Part shown: positions 34,716 to 43,308 of the stretch, piece by piece
Position numbering within the stretch: the first letter of the stretch is position 1
Layout of the letters: each line of letters opens with the position of its first letter
Assembly (NCBI RefSeq): GCF_030412015.1
Contig: NZ_JASNRD010000001.1
Coordinates: forward strand, 310,001-374,000
Source: Massilia sp. YIM B02763
GTDB taxonomy: Bacteria > Pseudomonadota > Gammaproteobacteria > Burkholderiales > Burkholderiaceae_D
Length of the DNA stretch: 64,000 bases
Direction: 5' to 3'
Program-made: the position numbers and the translations under genes
The notes under the pieces: generated by a model
What the model saw: only the letters and a program-made list of their open reading frames with translations
Databases searched by the model: none
Told to the model about the DNA's origin: nothing

Positions 34716-35294
34716 ATGAATATCTTCCGTGCCGTGCCCCGCGCCGGCTTCGATCCGGCGCGCTTGCACACGCGGCACCCCGGCACGCGCCTGCCGGCAA
34801 ACGTTCCCTATCTGGTCGATAACCTGTGGGAGTTCACAAGGCCGGCCAGCATGCCTTCCCGCCGCAAGAGCGTGTATGCCAGCCCGAGCGCCTCATTGGC
34901 GCTGGACGGTGCAGCGGGCGTCGGTCGAGCACAGGACGGCTTCGTTGCCTGCCGTGTCGTATGCCGCTATCCGCCGACATGCTTTCAGTTGTCGGTCACC
35001 GATGCCCGTTACCACCCGGACGTCAAGGCACTGCAAAAAGTGGTCCACGCAAGATTGGCTGACCTGGGCCCGGCCGGGCTCCAGGACAAGCTCGCGTTAG
35101 CGCCGCTGTTCGTCCCGGGGATGACGCCCGACGAACTCCATGCCGCCATGGAAGGCAATGCCGCGCTTCGCGATCTCGTGCAGGAATTGGCGGCCCTCGT
35201 CACTTTGTGGACGGGCACGCCGGATCCCGATGCCGGCGAACTCTTCTTCGAGATCGACGAGAACAACGTCTACAGCCTGCACCCCGTCGGGTAA
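34716..35294 (+). CDS. Unknown protein with an ADP-ribosyltransferase/RES-like segment
   Basis: A 192-residue protein. Residues 25-66 read RLPANVPYLVDNLWEF...PSRRKSVYASPSASLAL. The element RRxSVYASPxxxLAL resembles the second block of RES/ART-fold enzymes (GRxN...VYLAxxxxTALxE), where the Tyr stacks on NAD+. An upstream HTRHPG (18-23) could give the first-block His or Arg, and an acidic strand near 179-185 (FEIDEN) could supply the last residue. This is pattern-level inference only. Its position between NADAR and sirtuin genes makes an NAD-using activity attractive. The start is the ATG at 34716. Confidence 0.4.
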   Translation: MNIFRAVPRAGFDPARLHTRHPGTRLPANVPYLVDNLWEFTRPASMPSRRKSVYASPSASLALDGAAGVGRAQDGFVACRVVCRYPPTCFQLSVTDARYHPDVKALQKVVHARLADLGPAGLQDKLALAPLFVPGMTPDELHAAMEGNAALRDLVQELAALVTLWTGTPDPDAGELFFEIDENNVYSLHPVG

Positions 35295-35434
35295 TTCGAC
35301 TCTCGACAACGCAGCCCAGGTGCGCACGGGCTGGTCACTTGCACGGTGCGAGGTAGCCATCGCTCCCGGCAAGCCGCGCGCACCGGCCTGCGCCTGCATG
35401 GCGCGCGGCCTGCTTTTCCGGTGGCGACGGTGGA

Positions 35435-37534
35435 TCACCCCAGGAATCCGATCGGCGGCGACACAGGCACTTTCAGAGCACACTCCTGCGCGAGCGCCTG
35501 CACGAAGGCGGCCGCCGAGCGGACCGGGCGGAAGCGGTTCTGGCGAACCACCGCCGAAAAATCGCCCGGGGTCAGATTGCGCAGCGCGCGCAGCCGGCCA
35601 AGCTCGGATTCGGTCGCCGGCGCCAGTTCCAAACCGACCAGGTAGCGCCCGAGCAGCAGCGCCGCCTGCCCGGGCAAAAGAAAATCGAAGCATACCTTCA
35701 GATCGAAGCGGCGCAGCGCCGCCGGATCGAGACCGGCCACCAGATTGGTCGATGCGATGAATACGCCGGAATAAACCTCCATCCGGGTCAGCATCTCGTT
35801 GACCATCGTGACTTCCCAGGACTGTCGTGCGCGTCCACGGTCCTGCAAGAAGCTGTCCACCTCGTCGATCAGCAGCAAGCCGTTTTCGCTTTCGGCCCGC
35901 TGGAATGCGGCGGCGATGTTCTTTTCGCTTTCGCCCACCCACTTCGAGACCAGATCGGACACCCTGTAAACCAGGAGCGGCATGTCCAGCCGCTCGGCCA
36001 GCCAACGTCCGTAGCCGGTCTTCCCGGTACCGGGGGGACCATACAGACACAGCCTGGCACAGCGGCTTGCGGCGATGCCGTCGGCAAGCTCCAGCAAGTG
36101 GGTGTCCGCATTCACCAGCGCGGCATCGTATTCGGGCGGCAGGCGCGCGGCCTCGCCTTGCCGCAAGGGCGCGTGACCCTGGGCTTCGAGCGACCGGTCG
36201 AGCAGGAATTCGAGTGCGCGGGCGGCGTGTGCCGGGTCGAGCCTGGCTCCGATGGTACGCACCACGTCGGCTGCACGGCTGACCACTGCGGGAGCCAGTT
36301 GCGGCGAGGATGCGACACGCCGGACTGCATCCTCGTCGAGCACGCCGGCGCAGGTTTCGCGCACCATCCGCTCGCGCTGCCTGCGCGGCGGCACCGGCAT
36401 TTCGATGACCATGTCGAAGCGGCGCAAGAAAGCCGGATCGATGTTCTCGATCGTGTTCGACAGCCACAGGGTCGGGACGGTATTCTGTTCCAGCGTGCGG
36501 TTGAGCCAGGCCTTGCGCTTTTGCGCCGTACTCATGCGGCCGAACAGGCGGTCGCCGTCGTTGAAGACGTCTTCCACCTCGTCGAACAGGATCATGGCCT
36601 TGCGCTGGCCAAAAAAACTCTGCGCGGCGCGGAAAGCCCGCAGTCGGCGTTCGCCCAGGACCGGATCGCCGTCGGCGTCCTCGCTGGCGACGTCGAACAG
36701 TTCGCAGCCCAGTGCCTTGGCGAGCGCACGCGCCAGCTCGCTTTTCCCCGTGCCCGGTGCGCCATGCAGGAAAACGTTGACGCCCACGCGGCCAGTCGTC
36801 AGCGCCTGCTCGAGGTAAGGCGTCAGCAAGGCAAGAGAATCGTCGATATGCCCGTAGTCGGACAGCTCGAGAAGCGCCGGCGCGCTGGGGCTGACGGTAT
36901 CCCTCAGCAGCGTCATCGCGTCCGCTTCCGCGCCCAGGATCAGGTCCGCGAAACTGTCGGACAGCAGGTCGAGCTTGCCGCGCAGGTAGCCGCTGCCGCC
37001 GCGGTCGACCGTCAGGAGGCCGGAGCGGGCAAGCACCCCATGGGCGCCGAGGGCGGTCTGTACGCAGCGGCGGTCGAGGTCCAGCACGGTTGCCAGTACA
37101 TCGACGACTTTCACCGAATTGAGCTGGCCGAGGGTGTCCGCGCAATCGTCCAGGACCCGGTCATGGTGGATCAGCGCGGCGAACTCGAGGATCCGGCAGT
37201 CGGTGTCCGACAGTCCCACGAGCTGGGCAAGCCGCGTCATATTGGCCCGCAGGCCGGATGGCGGCGCCAGCCTGGCCGCACTGGCCTCGGCGGCGACGTG
37301 CAGTTCGCGCAACTGGCTGCGGACGGTCGCGTTGTCGAAGTCGAGTTCATCGTTATCGATCCAGTCGCCGACACCGACAAAACGGGCGACCGTATCTTCG
37401 GAAAACCCGTTACGCAGGACAAAGACTTTATGACCTGCCAACGGGACCAGGATGCGCAACATCCAGAGCTGGTAAATGGACTCGATCTGCTGGACTGGCG
37501 AAGGCTTGGAAGGACGGTGGCGTTGGGTTTTCAT
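35435..37534 (-). CDS. Tandem AAA+ ATPase
   Basis: A 699-residue protein. An alpha-helical N-terminal region (about 1-220) precedes two AAA+ modules. The first has Walker A GAPGTGKS (about 258-265) and Walker B ILFDEVED (about 314-321). The second has GPPGTGKT (about 500-507), LLLIDEVDSF (about 552-561) and sensor-like IASTN and LRRFD stretches. Two-ring or CDC48/spastin-like remodelling is suggested, with the target given by the N-terminal domain. It is monocistronic, divergent from the sirtuin, and has a perfect shared repeat 37 nt upstream. Confidence 0.85.
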   Translation of the reverse strand: MKTQRHRPSKPSPVQQIESIYQLWMLRILVPLAGHKVFVLRNGFSEDTVARFVGVGDWIDNDELDFDNATVRSQLRELHVAAEASAARLAPPSGLRANMTRLAQLVGLSDTDCRILEFAALIHHDRVLDDCADTLGQLNSVKVVDVLATVLDLDRRCVQTALGAHGVLARSGLLTVDRGGSGYLRGKLDLLSDSFADLILGAEADAMTLLRDTVSPSAPALLELSDYGHIDDSLALLTPYLEQALTTGRVGVNVFLHGAPGTGKSELARALAKALGCELFDVASEDADGDPVLGERRLRAFRAAQSFFGQRKAMILFDEVEDVFNDGDRLFGRMSTAQKRKAWLNRTLEQNTVPTLWLSNTIENIDPAFLRRFDMVIEMPVPPRRQRERMVRETCAGVLDEDAVRRVASSPQLAPAVVSRAADVVRTIGARLDPAHAARALEFLLDRSLEAQGHAPLRQGEAARLPPEYDAALVNADTHLLELADGIAASRCARLCLYGPPGTGKTGYGRWLAERLDMPLLVYRVSDLVSKWVGESEKNIAAAFQRAESENGLLLIDEVDSFLQDRGRARQSWEVTMVNEMLTRMEVYSGVFIASTNLVAGLDPAALRRFDLKVCFDFLLPGQAALLLGRYLVGLELAPATESELGRLRALRNLTPGDFSAVVRQNRFRPVRSAAAFVQALAQECALKVPVSPPIGFLG

Positions 37535-37557
37535 GAGACATCTCCTTGGAGAAATTC

Positions 37558-37590
37558 ATCATAAGGACGCTTGCGACATTTCATGTCGCA
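37558..37590 (-). promoter_or_regulatory. Operator 3 and -10 box of the AAA+ gene
   Basis: TGCGACA-TTTCA-TGTCGCA (37572-37590) has perfect 7-nt arms and the same 5-nt spacing as operator 1. On the minus strand a -10 like TATGAT (37563-37558) follows after 8 nt, so the repeat occupies the -35 position. Confidence 0.7.
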
Positions 37591-37699
37591 GGGTAAGGGC
37601 CAAGCGTCGTTACGGCAGCAGGCCTGATCGACGCAGCCTTTCCTGAGCCAGAACGTCGAGGACGGCCGTTCCGGCGCGAACCCCGGACTGCATACTATG

Positions 37700-37718
37700 T
37701 GCGACGACGCTTGTCGCA
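37700..37718 (+). promoter_or_regulatory. Operator 4 upstream of the sirtuin gene
   Basis: TGCGACG-ACGCT-TGTCGCA matches the shared repeat with one mismatch in the left arm. It lies 43 nt before the sirtuin ATG. No convincing -10 follows at the same distance as for the other three sites; a GATACAT lies somewhat further downstream. Confidence 0.6.
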
Positions 37719-37761
37719 GCCCAGTGCAGGATGGATACATCCAACCCGTACAGGAACACGC

Positions 37762-38646
37762 ATGAACCAGCAGACCCTCAGGGACGGGCACAGCCAGAAC
37801 ATGGACGCCGTGCCTCTCGATCACGAAGCCATCGAACAGGCCGCCGCATTGATCTCCAGCGCTGATGCACTTGTAATCGCCGCCGGCGCGGGCATCGGGG
37901 TCGATTCCGGCCTGCCCGATTTCCGCGGCAACGCCGGCTTCTGGAAAGCGTACCCGGCGCTCGCGGCCGAAGGCACTGCCTTCATGGATATCGCGTCGCC
38001 GGCCGCGTTCCAGCGTACGCCACGCCGCGCCTGGGGCTTCTATGCACACCGGCTGGCGCTGTATCGCGCCACCATCCCGCACGCCGGATTCGGACTGTTG
38101 CGCAAATGGGGCGATGCGATGGCGCGAGGCAGCTTTGTGTTCACCAGCAACGTCGACGGTCAATTCCAGGAAGCTGGATTCGATCCGCTACGCATCGATG
38201 AATGCCATGGTTCGATCCACCACATGCAGTGCCTGGCGCCATGTTCCCAGGCGACATGGCCGGCGACCGGTTTTACGCCAACGGTCGACGCGGCGCGCTG
38301 CGAATTGCTCGGTGCGTTGCCGACGTGTCCACACTGCGGCGGCCTGGCGCGCCCGAACATCCTCATGTTCGACGACTGGGCCTGGGTGGACGCCAGGCGC
38401 GAAGCGCAAGCCGCGCGACGCCAGTGCTGGCTCGAGCAGGTGCGACGGCCGGTCGTCATCGAGATCGGCGCAGGCGTCAATATCGCGACGGTCCGCCACT
38501 TTGCGCACCGGATCGTGCTTCAGCATAAGGGGCCCCTCGTCCGCATCAACCCGCGCGAGCCGCATGTCAGCCACTTGCTCGGCGTCGGGATCGCCGGCGG
38601 GGCGCTGCAGGCGTTGACCGCCATCGATGCGATGCTGCCGGCATGA
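37762..38646 (+). CDS. Sirtuin (SIR2-family NAD+-dependent deacylase/ADP-ribosyl enzyme)
   Basis: A 294-residue SIR2 protein. The NAD+ loop GAGIGVDSGLPDFRG lies at about 41-55, the TSNVDG stretch at about 128-133 and the catalytic-His region ECHGSIHH at about 147-154. Zinc-type cysteines include CLAPC (about 157-161) and CPHCGG (about 190-195). These fit a Zn-containing deacylase rather than the zinc-less SIR2 of Thoeris ThsA. The N-terminus MNQQTLRD repeats the start of the 66-residue island protein. It carries operator 4 and its stop overlaps the next ATG. Confidence 0.85.
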   Translation: MNQQTLRDGHSQNMDAVPLDHEAIEQAAALISSADALVIAAGAGIGVDSGLPDFRGNAGFWKAYPALAAEGTAFMDIASPAAFQRTPRRAWGFYAHRLALYRATIPHAGFGLLRKWGDAMARGSFVFTSNVDGQFQEAGFDPLRIDECHGSIHHMQCLAPCSQATWPATGFTPTVDAARCELLGALPTCPHCGGLARPNILMFDDWAWVDARREAQAARRQCWLEQVRRPVVIEIGAGVNIATVRHFAHRIVLQHKGPLVRINPREPHVSHLLGVGIAGGALQALTAIDAMLPA

Positions 38647-39356
38647 CAGCGCTGGAGACGGCGACCGCGCCGCAGACGCTGTTTTACGAATTGGTCGAAC
38701 TGGCCGACGTGATATTCGACATGCTGACCGGACCGGACGTGGCTGTCAGGCAGTGGTCGGCGTACGACATGGTGTACGTGCAAGTCGGGCGGCTGTGCCG
38801 CGACCTCGGCCAAGCGACTGGCCACCTTGGGCGTCCTTTCATCGACGTCAACGGCAAGATCGACACGCCGCGCATCGTTACGGCCAACGCTTGCCTGGCG
38901 CGGATCGGCCGGCATGTCCGCGTCATCGTCGACCTGCTTGGCCGCATCGAGCAGCATCGCCTGGTCATCTACGGAAATCCTGCGTTGCAGGACGTCATTC
39001 AGGCGCATTTTTTCGCCGGCAGTGCGTGGTACCAAATGTGCCAAGTGCAATTTTGCGCCGGCCACATCGCGCCCGATGGCCTCGTAATGGATCGCACGGC
39101 CTTGCTCATCGATCGTTATCCGGTCGATCGCGTAGCCGACATCCAGGGAAAGAATCTGTTGCAGCGCCAGAGGTTCCGTCTCTTGCCGATGCAGTCACGC
39201 GCGCCGCTGGAGTTAACGCGCCGGGACGTGCAAGCCAAACTGAATCGGGTGCATGCAGCCTTGCGCCAGTTTCTTCTTTCTCGTTCCCCGTCTGTCACGG
39301 CCCCCTTGCCACCAACGAGCCATCGGAAAGGCGCCGAAGCCACACTGCTCGTATGA
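38643..39356 (+). CDS. Unknown protein coupled to the sirtuin
   Basis: A 237-residue soluble protein without a recognised family. The N-terminal two thirds look alpha-helical (FYELVELADVIFDMLTG, RHVRVIVDLLGRIEQHRL), followed by GSAWYQMCQVQFCAGHI and a basic tail that may be disordered. The ATG overlaps the sirtuin stop (ATGA), which argues that the two proteins form a complex or that this one is the sirtuin's substrate or regulator. Confidence 0.55.
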   Translation: MTALETATAPQTLFYELVELADVIFDMLTGPDVAVRQWSAYDMVYVQVGRLCRDLGQATGHLGRPFIDVNGKIDTPRIVTANACLARIGRHVRVIVDLLGRIEQHRLVIYGNPALQDVIQAHFFAGSAWYQMCQVQFCAGHIAPDGLVMDRTALLIDRYPVDRVADIQGKNLLQRQRFRLLPMQSRAPLELTRRDVQAKLNRVHAALRQFLLSRSPSVTAPLPPTSHRKGAEATLLV

Positions 39357-39446
39357 ACATTTCCATAAAGGAATTGCATGTTGACGGCCTATCCTTGATA
39401 CTTCAATCTATTGCGTGTTCAACATCTCCTACGGCCAGCGCCTGTC

Positions 39447-42400
39447 ATGCAAAAGAACGGTCCCGAACTCCTTTACTCTCCCAGCGACTTGACCACCTTC
39501 GTCGCCAGTCCGTTTGCCAGCTGGATGGCGCGCTTCGCGCTTGAACATAAGGACGAACTGCCGCCGGAAGACGCTCCGGACGCCTTGATGACACTGCTCG
39601 CCGAACGCGGCCTCGCGCACGAGAAGAGCAAGCTGTCGCTCTTGCGCGCAAAAGAACTGAACATCGTCGAGATCGCGACGAGCGGTTCGCGCACTGCCCG
39701 CGCTGCGGCGACGCTCGAAGCCCTGCAATCGGGCGCCGACGTCGTTTATCAGGCCTACCTGGCGCTGGCGCCATTCGCCGGCGTGGCGGATTTCCTGATC
39801 AAGGTACCGGGCTCTTCCGCGCTAGGCGATTGGCATTATGTCGTGTGGGACACCAAGCTGTCGTCCACCGTCAAGCCCGATTATTTGTTGCAGATGTGCT
39901 GCTACGCCGAGATGCTGGAATCGATCCAGCAGCGTATGCCGGGTACGCTGACCGTGGCCCTTGGCAACGGCAAGGACGTATCATTCAAGACCGCTGACTA
40001 TTTTTCCTACTACCGCTGCATCAAAGCCGACTTTTTGCAAGCACAAGCCGATTTCGACTGCGCTGCGCAACCGGATCCAGCCGATTCCGATGCGTGGGGG
40101 CGCTGGTCGGACCATGCGAATAGCTTGTTACTGGAACGCGACCACCTGATTCAAGTGGCAAATATTCGTAAGAGCCAGATTGCACGCTTGACGGCTGCAG
40201 GTATCACGACGATGAGCCAATTGGCGGATGTATCGCCCACGGCCGAGATAAGGGGCATCAATCCGCAAGTCTTGGCGAAGCTGCGGGCACAAGCCCGCAT
40301 CCAGCGCGACAGTGCGGATCGCGCAACGCCGCTTTTCGAAATCCTGACGGCGCCGAACCAAGGGTTGGAATTGCTGCCGCCGCCGTCGGCGCTGGACGTG
40401 TTCTTCGATATCGAAGGCTTTCCGCTCGAACGGGGCGGCCTGGAATATCTCTGGGGCTGCACCTTTTTCGATGACGCTCGACAGCGGCAATTCATCGATT
40501 TCTGGGCGCACAACGCCGAACAAGAGAAACAGTGTTTCGCCGATTTTATCGGATGGGCGTATGCGCGCTGGCAGCAGGATCCGTCCATGCACATCTACCA
40601 TTACGCGAGTTATGAAATCACTGCCTGCCGCAAACTGATGGGGCAGTACGGCATCTGCGAAATGGAAGTCGATGAGCTGCTGCGTAACAACGTCTTCGTC
40701 GACCTCTACAAGGTCGTCAAAGGCTGCTTGCTGCTCGGCGAGCCGCGCTATTCGATCAAGAACGTCGAGCACCTTTACCGCGAACGGCGCAGCACGGAAG
40801 TTGCCAATGGCGGCGATTCGGTCGTCGCCTACGAAGCGTGGCGGACACGATTCGCGCTCGATCACCCGGGCATTCCACCCGCACGGGATGCATGGCGACA
40901 GTACGACATACTGGCCAACATTCGCGCTTACAACAAGGACGACTGCGACTCGACGCAAGAACTGGTGGATTGGTTGCGCCAGCAGCAGCACGTGCATGGC
41001 ATCGTCTACCGGACGCCGCACGATGACGCGGCGGGCGAGGAAGCGCAGCCGGTGCACGACACCCCCCGCGTCCATGTCGATCTGCTCGCGATGGCCATGC
41101 GCGAACGGGCCGCGGGCGCGGGCGCTGCCGATGCCGATGCCACCGACGTCCCGCTGGCCGAGACCTTGGCGTGGCTGGTCGAATTCCACCGGCGCGAAAG
41201 CAAGCCCCTGTTCTGGCGCCTGTTCGACCGGATGGGCCAATCCGAAACCGAGTTGTTCGACGACCTCGATTGCATTGCCGGATGCCTGCGTACCGGGCGC
41301 GCACCATTCAAATTGGCACCGAAGGACAGGAATCTGGTTTATGAGTACCAGTTCGATCCCGACCAGGAATGCAAGGGACTGTCCGGCAAATATCACGTGC
41401 TCGATGCCGGCGACAAAGTCGATGTTGCACTGCTGGATTCAGCCCGGGGACTGCTACTCGTGAAAGCCAGGGCGGAGCCACCCGCGCGCATGACGCTGGT
41501 CCCCGACGAATTCGTGAATCCGCACCCTATCCCAGCCGCCATCGAGACGGTGCTGACGCATTATGTGGCCACAGCCGGGACCGGCGACTCGGCCATCCGG
41601 GACTTCCTGCTACGCCGACCGCCGCGCATCCGCCATATCACCGCCGGGCAAGCACTCGTCACCGCCAGCACGGGTGCCGAACGGCTGAAGGAAATCATCG
41701 CTGCCGTCAGTGGCTTGCAGCAGTCTTGCCTCACCATTCAAGGACCGCCAGGGACCGGGAAAACGTACACGGCGTCGCGTGTCATCGCCGAACTGATGCG
41801 TCAAGGGAAAAAGGTCGGCATCAGCAGCAACAGCCATAAAGCCATCAACAATCTGGTGTTGCGAACAGCGGAAGTGTGTGCCGAAGAGAATATCGCAGCG
41901 ACGTTTGCATGCACAAAAGACACCGATCCCAAAATCCAGCAGCTCGGCGTGGCGGTCATCGCCAACAAGGATCTGATTGGTCGGCTCCAGCCCGGGTGTG
42001 TGATCGGCACGACGGCATGGGGTTTTTGCCGTCCTGAGCTCGAACAACAATTCGACTATTTGTTCGTCGACGAAGCAGGCCAGGTCAGCGTCGCCAATCT
42101 GGTCGGCATGAGCAACGCTGCACAAAACATCGTGCTGATCGGCGACCAGATGCAATTGGGCCAGCCGATGCAAGGCACGCACCCGGGCGACAGCGGCAAG
42201 TCCGCGCTCGACTACCTGATGGGTGAGCAGGCCACGATTGCCAACGATCGCGGCATCTTCCTGGACACCACGGTACGCATGCACCCGGCCGTAAATAAAT
42301 TTATCTCCAGTGCGATTTACGACGGCCGCCTGCAAGCCGCCGACGGCAATGAGCGCCAGGTGGTGCGCGTGCCGGAGGGATATGCCGGTCCCCTGGACCA

Positions 42401-42890
42401 GCCGGCGGGTATCGTCGTGGTTCCGGTACGGCACGCGGGCAACAGCCAGGCCAGCGATGAAGAAACCGAGGAAATCGCCCTCATGGCCGCCGAACTGCTG
42501 ACGCGTACGCTGGTCGACAAGCGCGGGGACGAACGCCGGGTCGGCTGGGACGACATGCTGTTCGTCGCGCCCTATAACTTTCAAGTCAATAAGCTCAGGG
42601 CCCGCTTGTCCCGCCTACCCGGCGGCGCTGCTGCCATGGTCGGCACGGTGGACCGGTTCCAGGGCCAGGAGGCGCCCGTCGTGTTCGTGTCGATGTGCAG
42701 CAGCGACGCCAACGATGCGCCGCGTGGCATGGACTTCCTGTTCGACGAGCGGCGCTTGAACGTGGCAGTGTCGCGCGCGCAAAGCCTCGCCGTGGTCGTC
42801 ATGCATCCGGCGCTGGCCACGACCAAGGTCGCCAATCCGGCACAAATGCGCAAGGTAAACCTGCTGTCGCGGTTGCTCTTGAAGCAGTAA
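39447..42890 (+). CDS. TM0106-family RecB-like nuclease fused to an SF1 helicase
   Basis: A 1147-residue protein with three parts. The RecB-like nuclease (about 10-200) has WDTKLSS and the QMCCYAEML Q/Y helix. The RNase H-like domain (about 320-515) has FFDIEGFP and YNKDDCDST. The Upf1/DNA2-type helicase (about 740-1147) has GPPGTGKT (about 766-773), FVDEAGQ (about 872), GDQMQLGQP (about 899), TVDRFQGQE and RRLNVAVSRA. These proteins are expected to unwind and cut DNA or RNA-DNA structures and appear in defence islands. The start at 39447 was chosen because the 12 upstream codons lack family features. Confidence 0.85.
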   Translation: MQKNGPELLYSPSDLTTFVASPFASWMARFALEHKDELPPEDAPDALMTLLAERGLAHEKSKLSLLRAKELNIVEIATSGSRTARAAATLEALQSGADVVYQAYLALAPFAGVADFLIKVPGSSALGDWHYVVWDTKLSSTVKPDYLLQMCCYAEMLESIQQRMPGTLTVALGNGKDVSFKTADYFSYYRCIKADFLQAQADFDCAAQPDPADSDAWGRWSDHANSLLLERDHLIQVANIRKSQIARLTAAGITTMSQLADVSPTAEIRGINPQVLAKLRAQARIQRDSADRATPLFEILTAPNQGLELLPPPSALDVFFDIEGFPLERGGLEYLWGCTFFDDARQRQFIDFWAHNAEQEKQCFADFIGWAYARWQQDPSMHIYHYASYEITACRKLMGQYGICEMEVDELLRNNVFVDLYKVVKGCLLLGEPRYSIKNVEHLYRERRSTEVANGGDSVVAYEAWRTRFALDHPGIPPARDAWRQYDILANIRAYNKDDCDSTQELVDWLRQQQHVHGIVYRTPHDDAAGEEAQPVHDTPRVHVDLLAMAMRERAAGAGAADADATDVPLAETLAWLVEFHRRESKPLFWRLFDRMGQSETELFDDLDCIAGCLRTGRAPFKLAPKDRNLVYEYQFDPDQECKGLSGKYHVLDAGDKVDVALLDSARGLLLVKARAEPPARMTLVPDEFVNPHPIPAAIETVLTHYVATAGTGDSAIRDFLLRRPPRIRHITAGQALVTASTGAERLKEIIAAVSGLQQSCLTIQGPPGTGKTYTASRVIAELMRQGKKVGISSNSHKAINNLVLRTAEVCAEENIAATFACTKDTDPKIQQLGVAVIANKDLIGRLQPGCVIGTTAWGFCRPELEQQFDYLFVDEAGQVSVANLVGMSNAAQNIVLIGDQMQLGQPMQGTHPGDSGKSALDYLMGEQATIANDRGIFLDTTVRMHPAVNKFISSAIYDGRLQAADGNERQVVRVPEGYAGPLDQPAGIVVVPVRHAGNSQASDEETEEIALMAAELLTRTLVDKRGDERRVGWDDMLFVAPYNFQVNKLRARLSRLPGGAAAMVGTVDRFQGQEAPVVFVSMCSSDANDAPRGMDFLFDERRLNVAVSRAQSLAVVVMHPALATTKVANPAQMRKVNLLSRLLLKQ

Positions 42891-42957
42891 TGCATATCAT
42901 CGTGCAACGATGTTCCAAGTCTGAGATCCTCCCCCCCCCCTTCCTCCGCTCTGCCGG

Positions 42958-43260
42958 GACGGTGGCCAATATCGCGAGCTCGACATCCTCGAACGCTTGC
43001 GCGGCTGACCGCCGCACGGCTTCGACGCCGTCCACAACATCTCGCGATACACGCTACGCGGCGGACGCTCCACCCACGGCGAAATCGACATCATCGTGCG
43101 GGCGCCATACGGTGCGAAGCCATTGATGGAAGCGAAGGCGGGGCTGGTCGTTCTGCGCGACGCCACGGTCTTCAAGCGGTCCACTTCGCATTTCGCCACC
43201 CGCGCAGCGCGCCGCAATCCTGTCCGCGGCTTCAGGCCGGCGCGGTTCGGCAGGTCGGTA
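42958..43260 (+). pseudogene. Remnant of a NERD-like nuclease domain
   Basis: In one frame the sequence reads GQYRELDILERLRG, a TGA stop (43006-43008), then FDAVHNISRYTLRGGRSTHG followed by EIDIIVRAPYG and LMEAKAG. GEIDII ... ExK is the pattern of NERD/PD-(D/E)xK nuclease domains. No start, no downstream domain and an internal stop show that it is dead. A run of ten C (42931-42940) precedes it. Probably the leftover of a nuclease or helicase gene cut when the McrBC genes were inserted beside it. Confidence 0.6.
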
Positions 43261-43308
43261 GCGGGTCGCGCAACACTGACCTGCGAGCAGGAAGCAGGGA
43301 TTACGCAG

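Noticed and set aside
37762-38646. Sirtuin plus SLOG protein as a Thoeris system
   Set aside because: The two are separate genes 6 kb apart, the sirtuin has Zn-type cysteines, and no TIR gene was found.
30286-39372. A 13-bp match CATTTCCATAAAG at about 30286 and 39358
   Set aside because: Exact matches of this length are expected many times by chance in 64 kb, and the surroundings differ.
42931-42940. C10 tract as a phase-variation switch
   Set aside because: It lies upstream of a dead gene fragment and changes no intact reading frame.
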